Part shown: positions 1 through 11,070 of the stretch, one piece after another
How the letters are laid out: every line of letters begins with the position of its first letter
Position numbering within the stretch: the first letter of the stretch is position 1
Source: Clostridia bacterium
GTDB lineage: Bacteria; Bacillota_A; Clostridia; Oscillospirales; CAG-272
Direction of reading: 5' to 3'
Length of the DNA stretch: 64,000 nt
NCBI GenBank assembly: GCA_017501345.1
Contig: JAFVXC010000035.1
Span: 39,091 to 103,090, forward strand
Program-made: the position numbers and the translations under genes
The notes under the pieces: model-generated
Told to the model about the DNA's origin: nothing
What the model saw: the letters and a program-made list of their open reading frames with translations, nothing else
The model's database searches: none

Positions 1-255
1 TCCGATGATGGCGTTACCGATTCCGACCCAAACCGAGGCAAGACCGAATTGACGTCCAAACTGACCGGCGTATCCGATGAAGATGACGGCAGAGAAATAA
101 GTCGTTCCATAGGCAAAGGCAGCCATCCAGCCGCCGAGTCCTTTTTTGCCGGCGAGCAGAAAATCGTTGACCGAGTTCGACCGATTACGCGTATAAAAAG
201 CAATGCACACCATTGAAATGACGTATAGGGCGAGCATCAGGTAATCCCAAAGCAT
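1..255 (-). CDS. Sodium:solute symporter (SSS family), N-terminal fragment
   Basis: Only the first 85 codons lie in the window; the gene runs off the left edge. The translation starts MLWDYLMLALYVISMV and continues with NSVNDFLLAGKKGLGGW, then GTTYFSAVIFIGYAGQFG. A first membrane helix, a short polar loop with a FLLAGK-type motif and a second helix beginning at a conserved Gly/Thr-rich segment are typical of the sodium/solute symporter superfamily (PutP/PanF-like). The substrate cannot be told from this fragment. The ATG is supported by a GGAGG-like site 5 to 10 bases upstream and a strong promoter at 286-314. Confidence 0.8.
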   Translation of the reverse strand, partial: MLWDYLMLALYVISMVCIAFYTRNRSNSVNDFLLAGKKGLGGWMAAFAYGTTYFSAVIFIGYAGQFGRQFGLASVWVGIGNAIIG

Positions 256-285
256 AATAAGCCTCCCTGAATAATGATATCCTTC

Positions 286-314
286 ATTATACACCATCTT
301 GTGATAGAAGTCAA
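286..314 (-). promoter_or_regulatory. SigA-type promoter of the symporter gene
   Basis: Read on the minus strand, TTGACT (309-314) and TATAAT (286-291) are separated by exactly 17 bases, about 30 bases upstream of the symporter ATG. Confidence 0.75.
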
Positions 315-675
315 ATCCTTTTTTGAAAATAGTGCGCTTTAAATCGACAAAATATCAAAAAAATTTCATTTTTTTGTGTGGAGGAGCGGATTTTACCTCG
401 CAGAAAGTAGCAACGCACGGACTTTCGATCAGAGAGACGCGCTGTTTCCTTATTAAAGATGGGTCGAAAATGAGATAAACAGAGCAATAATCAACGAAAA
501 ATTCCCATTCATAAAGAAATCTCTTCGGCGCAGAATAGTAACAGAGCCGCGAAAGCGTCTCGATTCAATATAGATTGTGCGGACGCTGCGCGGAAGGATT
601 CGTGAAACAGACGTGCGGAAGAAACCGAGAAGGGCGGCAGAGGCACAGACAATCAGAAATAGGAGATTTCAGATT
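315..675. other. Intergenic stretch upstream of the SASP gene
   Basis: About 360 bases with no convincing gene. It must carry the promoter of the divergent SASP gene, expected to be a forespore SigG type, but I could not find a clear SigG -35/-10 pair. Reading frames that cross it lack ribosome sites and look random. Confidence 0.5.
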
Positions 676-873
676 ATGGCAAGCAATAAGACTCTTGTTC
701 CCGAGGCAAAGGAAGCAATGAACCGTTTCAAGATGGAAGCGGCAAGCGAAGTCGGTGTTACCCTTAACCAGGGCTACAACGGCGAGCTGACCTCCCGTCA
801 GGCAGGCTCTGTCGGCGGTCAGATGGTTAAGAAGATGATCGAGTCCTACGAGAACTCGCTGAAGACCAAGTAA
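676..873 (+). CDS. Small acid-soluble spore protein, alpha/beta type
   Basis: A 65-residue protein with the family hallmarks: NKTLVPEAKEAMNRFKMEAASEVGV, the GYNGELTSRQAGSVGGQMVKKMI core, and a short Lys-rich end. Alpha/beta SASPs coat and protect DNA in the dormant spore and are degraded on germination by the GPR protease. The GPR site normally lies in the E-(I/V)A segment; here the corresponding stretch is AASEVGV. The frame is open further upstream, but the ATG at 676 follows an AGGAG site and gives the normal family length. It is monocistronic. It is the clearest sign that the organism sporulates. Confidence 0.95.
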   Translation: MASNKTLVPEAKEAMNRFKMEAASEVGVTLNQGYNGELTSRQAGSVGGQMVKKMIESYENSLKTK

Positions 874-1040
874 TTTCCATCCTTTGAATAAAAGGACGAC
901 TGCGTGGAGGTTGACGGCTTCGGACGGTACGCGGGAGACGGAAGAATGGACCGACACCGTGCGGTAGTGATTACCGATGAAGCGGAGAAGGGTCGGATGG
1001 ACGGTCGGAGACAGAACCGTAGAGCCGTTATATGACAGAA

Positions 1041-1074
1041 AGTGGGCTGATTCACATTTGTGAATCAGCCCACT
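1041..1074. terminator. Convergent terminator between the SASP and ThuA-like genes
   Basis: A perfect 15-bp inverted repeat (AGTGGGCTGATTCAC and its complement) with a 4-base loop lies between the convergent genes. T-rich sequence flanks it only weakly, so it may serve both directions. Confidence 0.7.
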
Positions 1075-1102
1075 AATATTTGTATTCGATTACCGAAGGG
1101 AA

Positions 1103-1846
1103 TTACTGTGCGTTAAATTCGTCAACGATCGGCGTGAGAATATGAGGACACTTATCGAGGATCTCATAGCCGAGCTCGTTGGGCTTTACGTAGTAGACCG
1201 CGTTTGTGATGATGCGGCGAACGTAAGGATTGAAGAAGGATTTGCAGGTCTCGTGGCCGGGCTGGAAGTAGAAGATCTTTCCCGCACCGCGCGTCCAAAC
1301 TGCACCCGAACGGAAGATGTTACCGTCCTCAAACCAACCGCCGAAGATCAGCTCCTCGGGCTCGGGAATGAAGAAGGGCTCCGAGTAAAGCTCCTCCTCT
1401 TCGATGAGGAAGTGATCGGGAATGCCTGCCGCGATCGGATGCCCGGGATTAAGGTTCCAGATGATCTCCTTCTGATTACGTCCCCACTGCAGATTGCCGT
1501 TCGTACCGAGGATCGCCTTGAAGGGCTTCGAGTGATGGCCCGAATGCAGGGCGATAAAGCCCATCTTGCCGAGGTAAACGCGCTGCTGGATCTTCTTTAC
1601 GAGCTCGTCATCTACCTCCTTGTGTGCGCCGTGGCCCCACCAGAGGAGAACGTCGGTGTCGTTCAGGACCTCGTCGGGAAGTCCCTGGTCGGGATCGTCA
1701 AGCGCCGCGAGGCGGACCTCGAGATCGTCCTGCTCATCGAGGAATTCCTTAATGACTGCGTGCAGACCGTTCGGGTAAAGCTTCTTTACCGATTCCTTTT
1801 TCTTTTCGTGGCGGAATTCATTCCATACCGTTACCTTGATTGACAT
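1103..1846 (-). CDS. ThuA-like domain protein (trehalose-utilization family)
   Basis: A 247-residue cytoplasmic protein of the ThuA family, which has a class I glutamine-amidotransferase-like fold. Motifs include VLLWWGHGAHKEV, a conserved FIALHSGHHSKPF, and the late RGAGKIFYFQPGHET. ThuA proteins are linked to catabolism of trehalose-like disaccharides, probably as 3-keto-sugar processing enzymes, but the exact reaction is not settled. The start fits the family N-terminus (MSIKVTVWNEF). No sugar-transport or Gfo/Idh partner is adjacent, so its substrate here is unknown. Confidence 0.85.
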   Translation of the reverse strand: MSIKVTVWNEFRHEKKKESVKKLYPNGLHAVIKEFLDEQDDLEVRLAALDDPDQGLPDEVLNDTDVLLWWGHGAHKEVDDELVKKIQQRVYLGKMGFIALHSGHHSKPFKAILGTNGNLQWGRNQKEIIWNLNPGHPIAAGIPDHFLIEEEELYSEPFFIPEPEELIFGGWFEDGNIFRSGAVWTRGAGKIFYFQPGHETCKSFFNPYVRRIITNAVYYVKPNELGYEILDKCPHILTPIVDEFNAQ

Positions 1847-1986
1847 AGATAATACCTATCCTTTCTTCTTGTGTGTTAGGATTTGCTTTTAGTATAAGAC
1901 AAATTATGTGCTTTTTCAAGACAGAAAAAAGGAATTTTCAGACAAATCTTGCTGTCTCTTTTTTGCGGCTGCAAAATGGGTGTCAC

Positions 1987-2685
1987 TCAATGATTCGGAT
2001 TCGGAATGGGTGCTGTGAGGAGGGAGAGCGTAGGGGAACGAAGTGCAGCGACGAGCTCCTCGCGGGTCGTGATCGGTGCTTCTGTTTCGATGCCGCCCGA
2101 GATGATGTGCTCGGATGTGTGGATGTCGCTTCCCGACGACCGCATCAGTCCGTACCGCTCCGCCCACTGAGACGCGATCCAGTTGCGGGAATCGTGCTCG
2201 AAGTGACCGTTATAGACCTCGATGCCGTCGAGGTCTACGGGGGGCGTGATCCGAATACCGTTGCGGAAGGGATGCGCCTGATAGAGGAGACCGCCGACTG
2301 CGTGGAGCTCCTCGCGTACATCTTCAAGATGCGCGTCCATCATATCGGGGAACGATCGCAAAAGCTCCTCGGTCACGCCCTGAAGCAGGTAATCGTTTCC
2401 GCCGTCGCGGTTGAGGCGAAGCTCACAGCCGAGAATGACGTGAAGTCGCCCCCTTGCGGCATCCTCAAAAAGATGGAAGCCGTTCATAAAATAATCGATC
2501 TTTTTGTTCCAGTCCCAGTCGGAGTGGTCAAATCGCTTATTTTTGTAGGTGTATTTGCTGAGGTGATTTGTGAGGACGACGGTGGTGTAGCCGCTTTCGA
2601 TATAACGCTCCGCAAGCTCCTTTGCAGAGAGACGTCCGCAATCACTGACCTCTGCCGAATGGCAGTGTAATTCGGTTTTGAACAT
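1987..2685 (-). CDS. PHP-domain metal-dependent phosphoesterase
   Basis: A 232-residue PHP-superfamily protein. The metal ligands expected of the fold are visible: TELHCHSAEVSDCG near the N-terminus, VVLTNHL, GCELRLN, QAHPFR and a late SGSDIH. The domain occupies the whole protein, as in stand-alone PHP phosphatases of the histidinol-phosphatase or YciV type. An in-frame GTG extends the frame to 2724, but MFKTELHCHS is the usual family start and I chose it; the ribosome site (AAGAGA) is weak either way. The substrate is not predictable. Confidence 0.8.
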   Translation of the reverse strand: MFKTELHCHSAEVSDCGRLSAKELAERYIESGYTTVVLTNHLSKYTYKNKRFDHSDWDWNKKIDYFMNGFHLFEDAARGRLHVILGCELRLNRDGGNDYLLQGVTEELLRSFPDMMDAHLEDVREELHAVGGLLYQAHPFRNGIRITPPVDLDGIEVYNGHFEHDSRNWIASQWAERYGLMRSSGSDIHTSEHIISGGIETEAPITTREELVAALRSPTLSLLTAPIPNPNH

Positions 2686-2809
2686 AACAAAGTCTCTTTT
2701 CATTTCCCGACGGTAAGCCTTCACGGGGCTTCTGCCGCCTGATTTGATATGCCTATTGTACTACATTCTTCCGCACTTTGCAAGGCGTATTCCTAAAAAA
2801 AGTTAAATT

Positions 2810-3916
2810 TTATTCATCAGAGATGATCCCGCCGCCTGCGAGATAGTCGCCCTCGTACATCACGAAGGATTGTCCGGGGGCGATCGCACGGACGGGCTCG
2901 TCAAATTCAACGAAGAGACGGTCATCTGCGATCTGCGTGACTGTCGCGGGTACGGGGGTGTGGTGATAGCGCACCTTTGCGGTGACGCGTACGGGGGAAT
3001 CGAGTCGGTCCCAGAGCATCAGATTTGCTCGCTCGGCCTTGAGAGTCCGTCGGAACAGTCCCTCGTTTCTCGCAAGCGTGACCGTATTCCTTGCGGCATC
3101 CTTTTTCGAAACGTACATCGGCTCGCCGAGTGCGATCCCGAGCCCCTTTCTTTGTCCGACCGTGTAGTGGATGATGCCCTTGTGACGGCCGAGGTAATTT
3201 CCGCTTTCGTCGAGAAAATCTCCCTCGGGGAAGGATTCCCCCGTATGATGCTTGATAAACGCCGCATAGTCACCGTCGGGAATGAAGCAGATGTCCTGGC
3301 TGTCCTTCCGATTTGCGCTCACAAAGCCGAGCGAACCGGCAATCTCTCTGACCTCGTTTTTCGTCATACCGCCGAGCGGAAACAACACGCGGGAAAGCTG
3401 CTCCTGCGAGAGAGACCAGAGCATATAGGTCTGGTCCTTGCTCAGATCCTCAGCCCGGCGCAGGATATAGCGACCGCCGCTCTCTCGCTCGATCTTTGAG
3501 TAGTGTCCCGTTGCGAGGTAGGGGAAGCTGAGCGCATCTGCCGCGTCAAGGAGCTTTCCGAATTTGAGGCAGCGGTTGCATTCGACGCAGGGGTTCGGCG
3601 TGCCGCCCGCCCGATAGGTCTCGATGAAGGGCTCGACGACCGATGCACAGAATTCGTTTGAAAAATTCAAGGCGCGGTGAGGAATTCCGAGGCGATCTGC
3701 CGCGTCACGCGCGTCGTCGATCGGGGAGGACCGGGGAAGGGCACGCTGCGCCTCGGGTGTCAGAAGCTCGCGCTCAAACATCTGAAGGGTAACGCCAAGA
3801 GTGTCGTATCCGTCTCTCTTCAGAAGATACGCGGCGACTGCGCTGTCTACGCCGCCGCTCATCGCGATCATCACGCGGCGCGGCTCACGGGTCACGTCAA
3901 AGCTGCTTTGTTCCAT
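2810..3916 (-). CDS. mnmA: tRNA-specific 2-thiouridylase MnmA
   Basis: A 368-residue enzyme that thiolates U34 of tRNA Lys, Glu and Gln, using sulfur relayed from a cysteine desulfurase. The PP-loop AMSGGVDSAVAAYLL lies near residue 20. The catalytic Cys region NPCVECNRCLKF, the second Cys motif SQDICFIPDG and the C-terminal beta-barrel are all recognisable. The ATG at 3916 follows GGAGAAAC; an upstream in-frame start would lie inside trmL. The gene overlaps the end of trmL by 20 bases, so the two are cotranscribed and probably translationally coupled. Confidence 0.97.
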   Translation of the reverse strand: MEQSSFDVTREPRRVMIAMSGGVDSAVAAYLLKRDGYDTLGVTLQMFERELLTPEAQRALPRSSPIDDARDAADRLGIPHRALNFSNEFCASVVEPFIETYRAGGTPNPCVECNRCLKFGKLLDAADALSFPYLATGHYSKIERESGGRYILRRAEDLSKDQTYMLWSLSQEQLSRVLFPLGGMTKNEVREIAGSLGFVSANRKDSQDICFIPDGDYAAFIKHHTGESFPEGDFLDESGNYLGRHKGIIHYTVGQRKGLGIALGEPMYVSKKDAARNTVTLARNEGLFRRTLKAERANLMLWDRLDSPVRVTAKVRYHHTPVPATVTQIADDRLFVEFDEPVRAIAPGQSFVMYEGDYLAGGGIISDE

Positions 3917-4424
3917 ATGTTTCTCCGTTCCAATCGTACCTTGTGAGATTTCCTTCCTTCGAAAGCCCGTCGAAATCCCATTGCCTAAGTACCTCGTATG
4001 CGGCAATTGCGACCGAATTCGAAAGATTCAGACTGCGTAGGGTGTTTCGCATCGGGATGCGGAGTGCCGTGTCGGGATGGCGGACGAGCAGCTCCTCGGG
4101 GAGCCCCGCATCCTCTCTGCCGAACATCAGATAGGTGTCGCCCTCATACGTCACGTCTGTATGGCGGTGCCGCGCCTTGGTGGTAAAGAACCAGACCGCA
4201 GCATTCGGATTCTTTCCGAAAAAATCCTCCACGCCGTCGTAGTAATGCACGTCGAGCTTGTCCCAGTAATCAAGCCCCGCACGCTTCATCTTTTTGTCGT
4301 TTATCTCGAAGCCGAGCGGTCTGATCAGATGGAGAGAAGCACCCGTGACGGCGCAGGTGCGTGCGATGTTTCCTGTGTTTTGCGGGATCTGCGGCTCGCA
4401 GAGTACGATGTGAAGGCGGTTCAT
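3897..4424 (-). CDS. trmL: tRNA (cytidine/uridine-34-2'-O)-methyltransferase TrmL
   Basis: A 175-residue SPOUT methyltransferase that 2'-O-methylates the wobble base of tRNA Leu. The family signature is complete: CEPQIPQNTGNIARTC at the start, MFGREDAGLPEEL in the middle and the knot motif IPM-RNTLRSLNLSNSVAIA near the end. The ATG at 4424 follows AAAGGA; the 35-codon open extension upstream has no ribosome site and contains the promoter region. Pairing with mnmA joins two wobble-position modification enzymes in one transcript. Confidence 0.95.
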   Translation of the reverse strand: MNRLHIVLCEPQIPQNTGNIARTCAVTGASLHLIRPLGFEINDKKMKRAGLDYWDKLDVHYYDGVEDFFGKNPNAAVWFFTTKARHRHTDVTYEGDTYLMFGREDAGLPEELLVRHPDTALRIPMRNTLRSLNLSNSVAIAAYEVLRQWDFDGLSKEGNLTRYDWNGETYGTKQL

Positions 4425-4496
4425 AATAAATCCTTTCGGACACCTGCCGACCCTGTGTGTGGCTCGGCGCGTGCACTTTGTCTTGCTTTTTACAAC

Positions 4497-4525
4497 ATTA
4501 TAGTATATTCCGATTTGTTTTTCAA
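4497..4525 (-). promoter_or_regulatory. SigA promoter of trmL-mnmA
   Basis: On the minus strand TTGAAA (4520-4525) and TATAAT (4497-4502) are 17 bases apart, about 73 bases upstream of trmL. The divergent secA promoter must lie close by; a TATAAT at 4590-4595 is a candidate but has no good -35. Confidence 0.75.
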
Positions 4526-4659
4526 GCATTTTTTTTGGATTTTGAGATAAAATTTACAAATTACTATGGTAATTTATGAGAATATGATGTATAATAAAAT
4601 GGATTAGGTGTTTTTACTCAAAATGCGTCAAAAAATCAGACACGAAAGGTACGGGAATT

Positions 4660-7446
<2,787 letters not shown>

Positions 7447-7457
7447 ACGGTGGAGCT

Positions 7458-8192
7458 ATGGGATTTGGTATTTTAACGGCAGGCTATTATATAGCCTTTC
7501 TCGTGGGAATGATGTGGCAGAGCGAGATCTGGGGGATACTCCTGATCCTTCTCGGATGTGCGATGCTTCTTTATGCGATCTCCCGACTGATGGAATACGA
7601 GTATAGCTTTCGGAATGCTTTGTTTTTCGGCGTGGTATTGCTCCTTCCGTCTGTTTACCGCCTCTTTTTCTGGCTTTCCGAGAATTTTCTTTGGGAGCTT
7701 CCCGTGTTTTCGGATTCGATATTCGAAACCGTAAAGCTCGCCGAGTTCGTCGCCTTTGCGGCATTTCAGCTTACGCTGCTTCTTGCGATCCGAAAGCTCG
7801 CGCGCGACGTCGATAACCCGAGGATCGCGGCGTCGACAGAGCGGAATATGGTATGCCTCGGGCTTTACGTTGCAGTACAGCTGATCTCGAAAACGCCCTT
7901 TTCCGCGGCAGTATATTTCGCTTTTTCCGCAATGCTCCTCCAGATTGTGTATCACGTTCTGGTCGGTGTGATGCTGGTCAGCTGCTATATGCGTATCTGT
8001 GACGCGGAGGACGAGGATATGCCGCTGAGAAGATCGCGCTTTGCGTGGGTCAACCGCATTCGCGAGGAGCGCGCGCGGCGTGAGCAGGCGGCGGCAGACA
8101 GCGTAACGAAATATGCGGAGGACAAGCTGAAGAAGCGACGCGAGGAGCGTGAACGGCGCTATAACGCGCAAAATCGCAAAAAAAGAAAATAA
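7458..8192 (+). CDS. Multi-pass membrane protein of unknown function
   Basis: A 244-residue protein with about six hydrophobic helices over the first 190 residues, followed by a highly charged Arg/Lys/Glu-rich cytoplasmic tail (REERARREQAAAD, KLKKRREERERR). I do not recognise a family. It starts 11 bases after the secA stop, behind a good GGTGGAG site, and is probably cotranscribed with secA and the next membrane gene. The charged tail could bind the ribosome or nucleic acid, but that is only a guess. Confidence 0.7.
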   Translation: MGFGILTAGYYIAFLVGMMWQSEIWGILLILLGCAMLLYAISRLMEYEYSFRNALFFGVVLLLPSVYRLFFWLSENFLWELPVFSDSIFETVKLAEFVAFAAFQLTLLLAIRKLARDVDNPRIAASTERNMVCLGLYVAVQLISKTPFSAAVYFAFSAMLLQIVYHVLVGVMLVSCYMRICDAEDEDMPLRRSRFAWVNRIREERARREQAAADSVTKYAEDKLKKRREERERRYNAQNRKKRK

Positions 8193-8253
8193 TGCGGCTG
8201 TGCCGCGTATGACTTTATCAGAATCAGACCCGTATTGAAGGGAGGTAGAAGAA

Positions 8254-9729
8254 ATGAACGAGCCCAGGGCAATCGTTCTCGAACGCAAGAAAAAAATCAA
8301 AAGATATCTCGGGATCGGCTCGCTTACAGCGGCGGCGATCTTCCTCTTTCTGCCCGATATGGCGACGTTTGACGTCCTGCCTGATTTCATCGGGTACATC
8401 CTGCTTCTTTCGGGGATCTCTCAGCTCCGCGACCTGAACGATTATTTCGGGGACGCGTACGATCGGTTTTATAAGATCGCGTGGATCTCTGCTCTGGAGT
8501 ATTTTTCCTTTTTCGTCGTGCTCGGACTCGTTACGGCGCAGGAGCGTCCCGATACGATCCTGCTTTTGACCTTTGTCTTCGGCGTGTTTGATTTTTTCCT
8601 CGTCATACCTGCGTGGAAATGCCTCTTTGACGGATTTTCCTATCTTTCGGCACGCTGTGACGGCGCGAGCTTTGATCGCCTCGTACGTCCTCCGAAAAAG
8701 GTCCTTTTTCCGAACCGAAAAAAGGGTCTGAAGCGGGGAATGACCGTCGAGCGGGCACCGCTGAACCGCATTGAGCGCCTGCGCGTGACTACGGTTTTCT
8801 TCATCGGTGTCAAGGCGGTGCTTACCGCTCTCCCCGAATTCTCGGCGCTCTCAAAGGACGTCGAGATCAGTACGGTCTTCCGTCCGTACGATTACATCGG
8901 CTTTTATCGCGTCTTTGCAATGATCGCGGTGTTTGTTTTCGGGTGCATTTGGCTGGAACGGGTGACCGAATTTGTGCGTGCTGCGAAGGCGGATGGGGAA
9001 ATGATCTCCTTCTACCGCGAGAAATATCGTACCGACGTCTTGACGAAGCCGCATATCTTCACACACCGTCATCTGCAAAACGCGCTTACCGTCGCAAGCA
9101 TCGCGATGGTGCTTCGCGTGGATCTGCGTCTTGACGACGTCCACGTGATCCCGGATACCTTGCTTGCGGTGATCCTTTGCATCGCGGTGCTGATCCTCGG
9201 ACAGCACGTCGGACGGCGTCGGGAATTCTTTTTGTCGGCGGGGGCATTTGCCGTCTTATCGCTCGGAGCGAATATTTTTGAAACCTATTTCCTCTACAAT
9301 TACAGCATAACGTCGATCGAGACGAATGAGGCTGCGTACACGATGCATATCTATTTCCAGATATTGAAGGCGGCGTCGGAGGTTACGTTCATCATTATGA
9401 TGCTCTTGTTCTTCCGAATGCTCCGACACGTGATCTCCTCCTACACGGGCTTCGCGGTCACGCCGCAGGAAACGCAGAATCCGAGCGAAAAGATCAAGAC
9501 GATCCACAAAGAGCTCGAAAAGGGAATGATCCCCGCACTTGTGTTTACAGTGCTTTCGGCTGTCTGTAAGCTTCTTATGGTCGTGCTTCTTCTCTGGCGC
9601 AGGGAGGGATTCGCATTCGAGTGGCTTCCCGTGCTTGACACGGTGCTTGCTGCACTGTTTGCTTTCTTTACGATCCGTAGCATCCGCGCGATCTACAGTC
9701 AGGTCGAGTATCGCTTTATGCTTCTCTGA
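8254..9729 (+). CDS. Large polytopic membrane protein of unknown function
   Basis: A 491-residue protein with roughly ten membrane segments, preceded by a short basic N-terminus (ERKKKIKRYLG). A phrase near residue 30 (FLPDMATFDVLPDFIGYILLL) recurs in uncharacterised Clostridia membrane proteins as far as I can recall, but I cannot assign a function. A soluble charged loop (about residues 140-180) and a second one near residue 410 separate the helix blocks. Ribosome site GGGAGG, ATG 8 bases on. Same direction and short spacing suggest an operon with the upstream membrane gene. Confidence 0.7.
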   Translation: MNEPRAIVLERKKKIKRYLGIGSLTAAAIFLFLPDMATFDVLPDFIGYILLLSGISQLRDLNDYFGDAYDRFYKIAWISALEYFSFFVVLGLVTAQERPDTILLLTFVFGVFDFFLVIPAWKCLFDGFSYLSARCDGASFDRLVRPPKKVLFPNRKKGLKRGMTVERAPLNRIERLRVTTVFFIGVKAVLTALPEFSALSKDVEISTVFRPYDYIGFYRVFAMIAVFVFGCIWLERVTEFVRAAKADGEMISFYREKYRTDVLTKPHIFTHRHLQNALTVASIAMVLRVDLRLDDVHVIPDTLLAVILCIAVLILGQHVGRRREFFLSAGAFAVLSLGANIFETYFLYNYSITSIETNEAAYTMHIYFQILKAASEVTFIIMMLLFFRMLRHVISSYTGFAVTPQETQNPSEKIKTIHKELEKGMIPALVFTVLSAVCKLLMVVLLLWRREGFAFEWLPVLDTVLAALFAFFTIRSIRAIYSQVEYRFMLL

Positions 9730-9835
9730 CGCCCCCCTCTTGGAAATTTTTTGTATAGATGCATCCGTATCCGGGTATACTGTGAATGCAGGACAAAAGC
9801 CTGCACAGGAAAACAGAAAGGTACGGTCAATCATT

Positions 9836-10036
9836 ATGCAGAATAACGCACAGAACAAAGCACAAAACAGTTCTCAGAACAGCACACAGAACAATGCGCA
9901 GAACAGTTCTCAGAACAGCACACAGAACAATGCGCAGAACAGTTCTCAGAACAGCACACAGAACAATGCGCAGAACAAGAAGCAGCAGGGCGGCGCACAG
10001 AACAATATGCCCGTCGGCGGCGACAACTGCAGATAA
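9836..10036 (+). CDS. Asn/Gln-rich tandem-repeat small protein
   Basis: A 66-residue, extremely Asn/Gln/Ser-rich protein built from a 12-residue unit (NSSQNSTQNNAQ) repeated three times in identical copies, with partial units on both sides and a tail ending GGDNCR. It has an AGAAAGG ribosome site (somewhat distant) and a good terminator right behind it, which argue that it is a real gene. It has no signal peptide or hydrophobic segment. The composition recalls gamma-type SASPs, which are Gln/Asn-rich amino-acid stores of spores, and also prion-like or coat proteins; I see no diagnostic motif of either. Function is unknown. Confidence 0.6.
   Translation: MQNNAQNKAQNSSQNSTQNNAQNSSQNSTQNNAQNSSQNSTQNNAQNKKQQGGAQNNMPVGGDNCR
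9866..9973 (+). repeat. Three identical 36-bp tandem repeats within a coding region
   Basis: Units at 9866-9901, 9902-9937 and 9938-9973 are identical at every base, in frame with the Asn/Gln-rich protein. There are no spacers, so this is not a CRISPR array. Perfect identity points to recent slippage or unequal recombination. Confidence 0.95.
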
Positions 10037-10062
10037 ACGCCGAGCATCTCAGGTAAAAAAAG

Positions 10063-10096
10063 AGTCCGTCTCTCTCTTTGAGGGACGGGCTTTTTC
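10063..10096 (+). terminator. Rho-independent terminator after the repeat protein
   Basis: An AGTCCGTCTC arm pairs with GAGGGACGGGCT, with G-U pairs, and TTTTT follows directly. It lies 27 bases after the stop codon. Confidence 0.75.
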
Positions 10097-10145
10097 GCTT
10101 TCTTATGAATTTGTAAGCGCGAACGCAGAAACGATCGTATGCCGC

Positions 10146-10556
10146 TTACTGCGCGGCGGTGTCCGCTTCCTTTTTCCATTTTGCAAGAAGAACGGAAAAG
10201 ATCTCGAGCCAGACGCCGACGAGGAGCATAGCCGCGAGCGTGAGTATAACGGTCGTGACGGCGACCGAGGAATCCTCGGCTCCGACTATCGCGAGAGCGA
10301 AGCCTAAATGATAACCGATAAACAGCGACAGGGCAGTGAAATAACGCTTCAATACAGCGAGGACGATCGAGAGAAGCGCAACGACGGGCAGGATATAGCG
10401 TGCGCACGTTGGTGCAGCGGCGAGTCCGCTTGACACGGGCTCTCTGCTGATCGTATAGCTCATATAAAAGAGGAGGAGCAGGAGAAGGGAGAGAAATACA
10501 CGAAGACCGTGCCGCCTCAGAAGGGATTTTATTTCAGATAAACGCGATGTGTTCAC
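10146..10556 (-). CDS. Small four-helix membrane protein, unknown
   Basis: A 136-residue protein with an N-terminal basic stretch (IKSLLRRHGLR) and about four hydrophobic helices, ending in a short charged tail. No family recognised. The start is a GTG at 10556 with a GAGG site 8 bases upstream. It is transcribed alone, away from leuS, and its 5' region ends in the AT-rich stretch that also holds the leuS promoter. Confidence 0.55.
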   Translation of the reverse strand: MNTSRLSEIKSLLRRHGLRVFLSLLLLLLFYMSYTISREPVSSGLAAAPTCARYILPVVALLSIVLAVLKRYFTALSLFIGYHLGFALAIVGAEDSSVAVTTVILTLAAMLLVGVWLEIFSVLLAKWKKEADTAAQ

Positions 10557-10715
10557 GGATAGACCTCATTTCCCGACGCATAAAGGTGCGTCGCACTTGT
10601 ATTGTAGCACATATTTGTGAATTTGATATGAATATGCGAATATTCAAATAATTCCCGAGGTGTGAGCTCTGATTTGGCTTTTGTCAGTTTTATCGGACTT
10701 TTCCGCATAAACCCC

Positions 10716-10744
10716 TTGACAAAGGCGAAAAAATGGGTTATAAT
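10716..10744 (+). promoter_or_regulatory. SigA promoter of leuS
   Basis: Perfect consensus: TTGACA (10716-10721), 17-base spacer, TATAAT (10739-10744). Confidence 0.9.
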
Positions 10745-10764
10745 AACGTAGTTAAAACTCAAAC

Positions 10765-11033
10765 GCTATGAAGGGGCAAAAGGACGGATTTTTCCGTGTG
10801 CAGAGAACTGCCGGTCGGTGCAAGGCAGAGGACGGGACCCGAACGACTCTCCCCCGAGCGGTCAGCTGAAGAAGCCGCACGGCTTTGCGTAGGCTTGAAC
10901 GTTATGCTCGCGTCAGAAGCAGAAAAGTGGGCGGAGTTTCCGTCAACGCGGAGTGGTACCGCGGAAGCCGAGAATATTTTCACAGCTTTCGTCTCCCGAA
11001 TTTAGAACGGGAGAACGGGGCTTTTTCTTTTTT
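10765..11033 (+). promoter_or_regulatory. T-box leader (leucine-responsive) of leuS
   Basis: The conserved T-box core TGGTACCGCG lies at 10954-10963. It is followed by a terminator hairpin (arms 10984-10998 and 11008-11022, 13 of 15 positions paired) and a T-run to about 11033. Uncharged tRNA pairing with the T-box would favour the antiterminator and let transcription reach leuS. A CTC at 10847-10849 in the upstream stem-loop region is a candidate Leu specifier codon; I could not verify the Stem I fold. The start of the element is approximate. Confidence 0.9.
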
Positions 11034-11070
11034 CTCCGCTTCCCGAAACGAAAGAAAGGCAGAAGAAATA

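Noticed and set aside
9866..9973. CRISPR array
   Set aside because: The 36-bp units are directly adjacent without spacers, lie in frame in a protein, and no cas genes are present.
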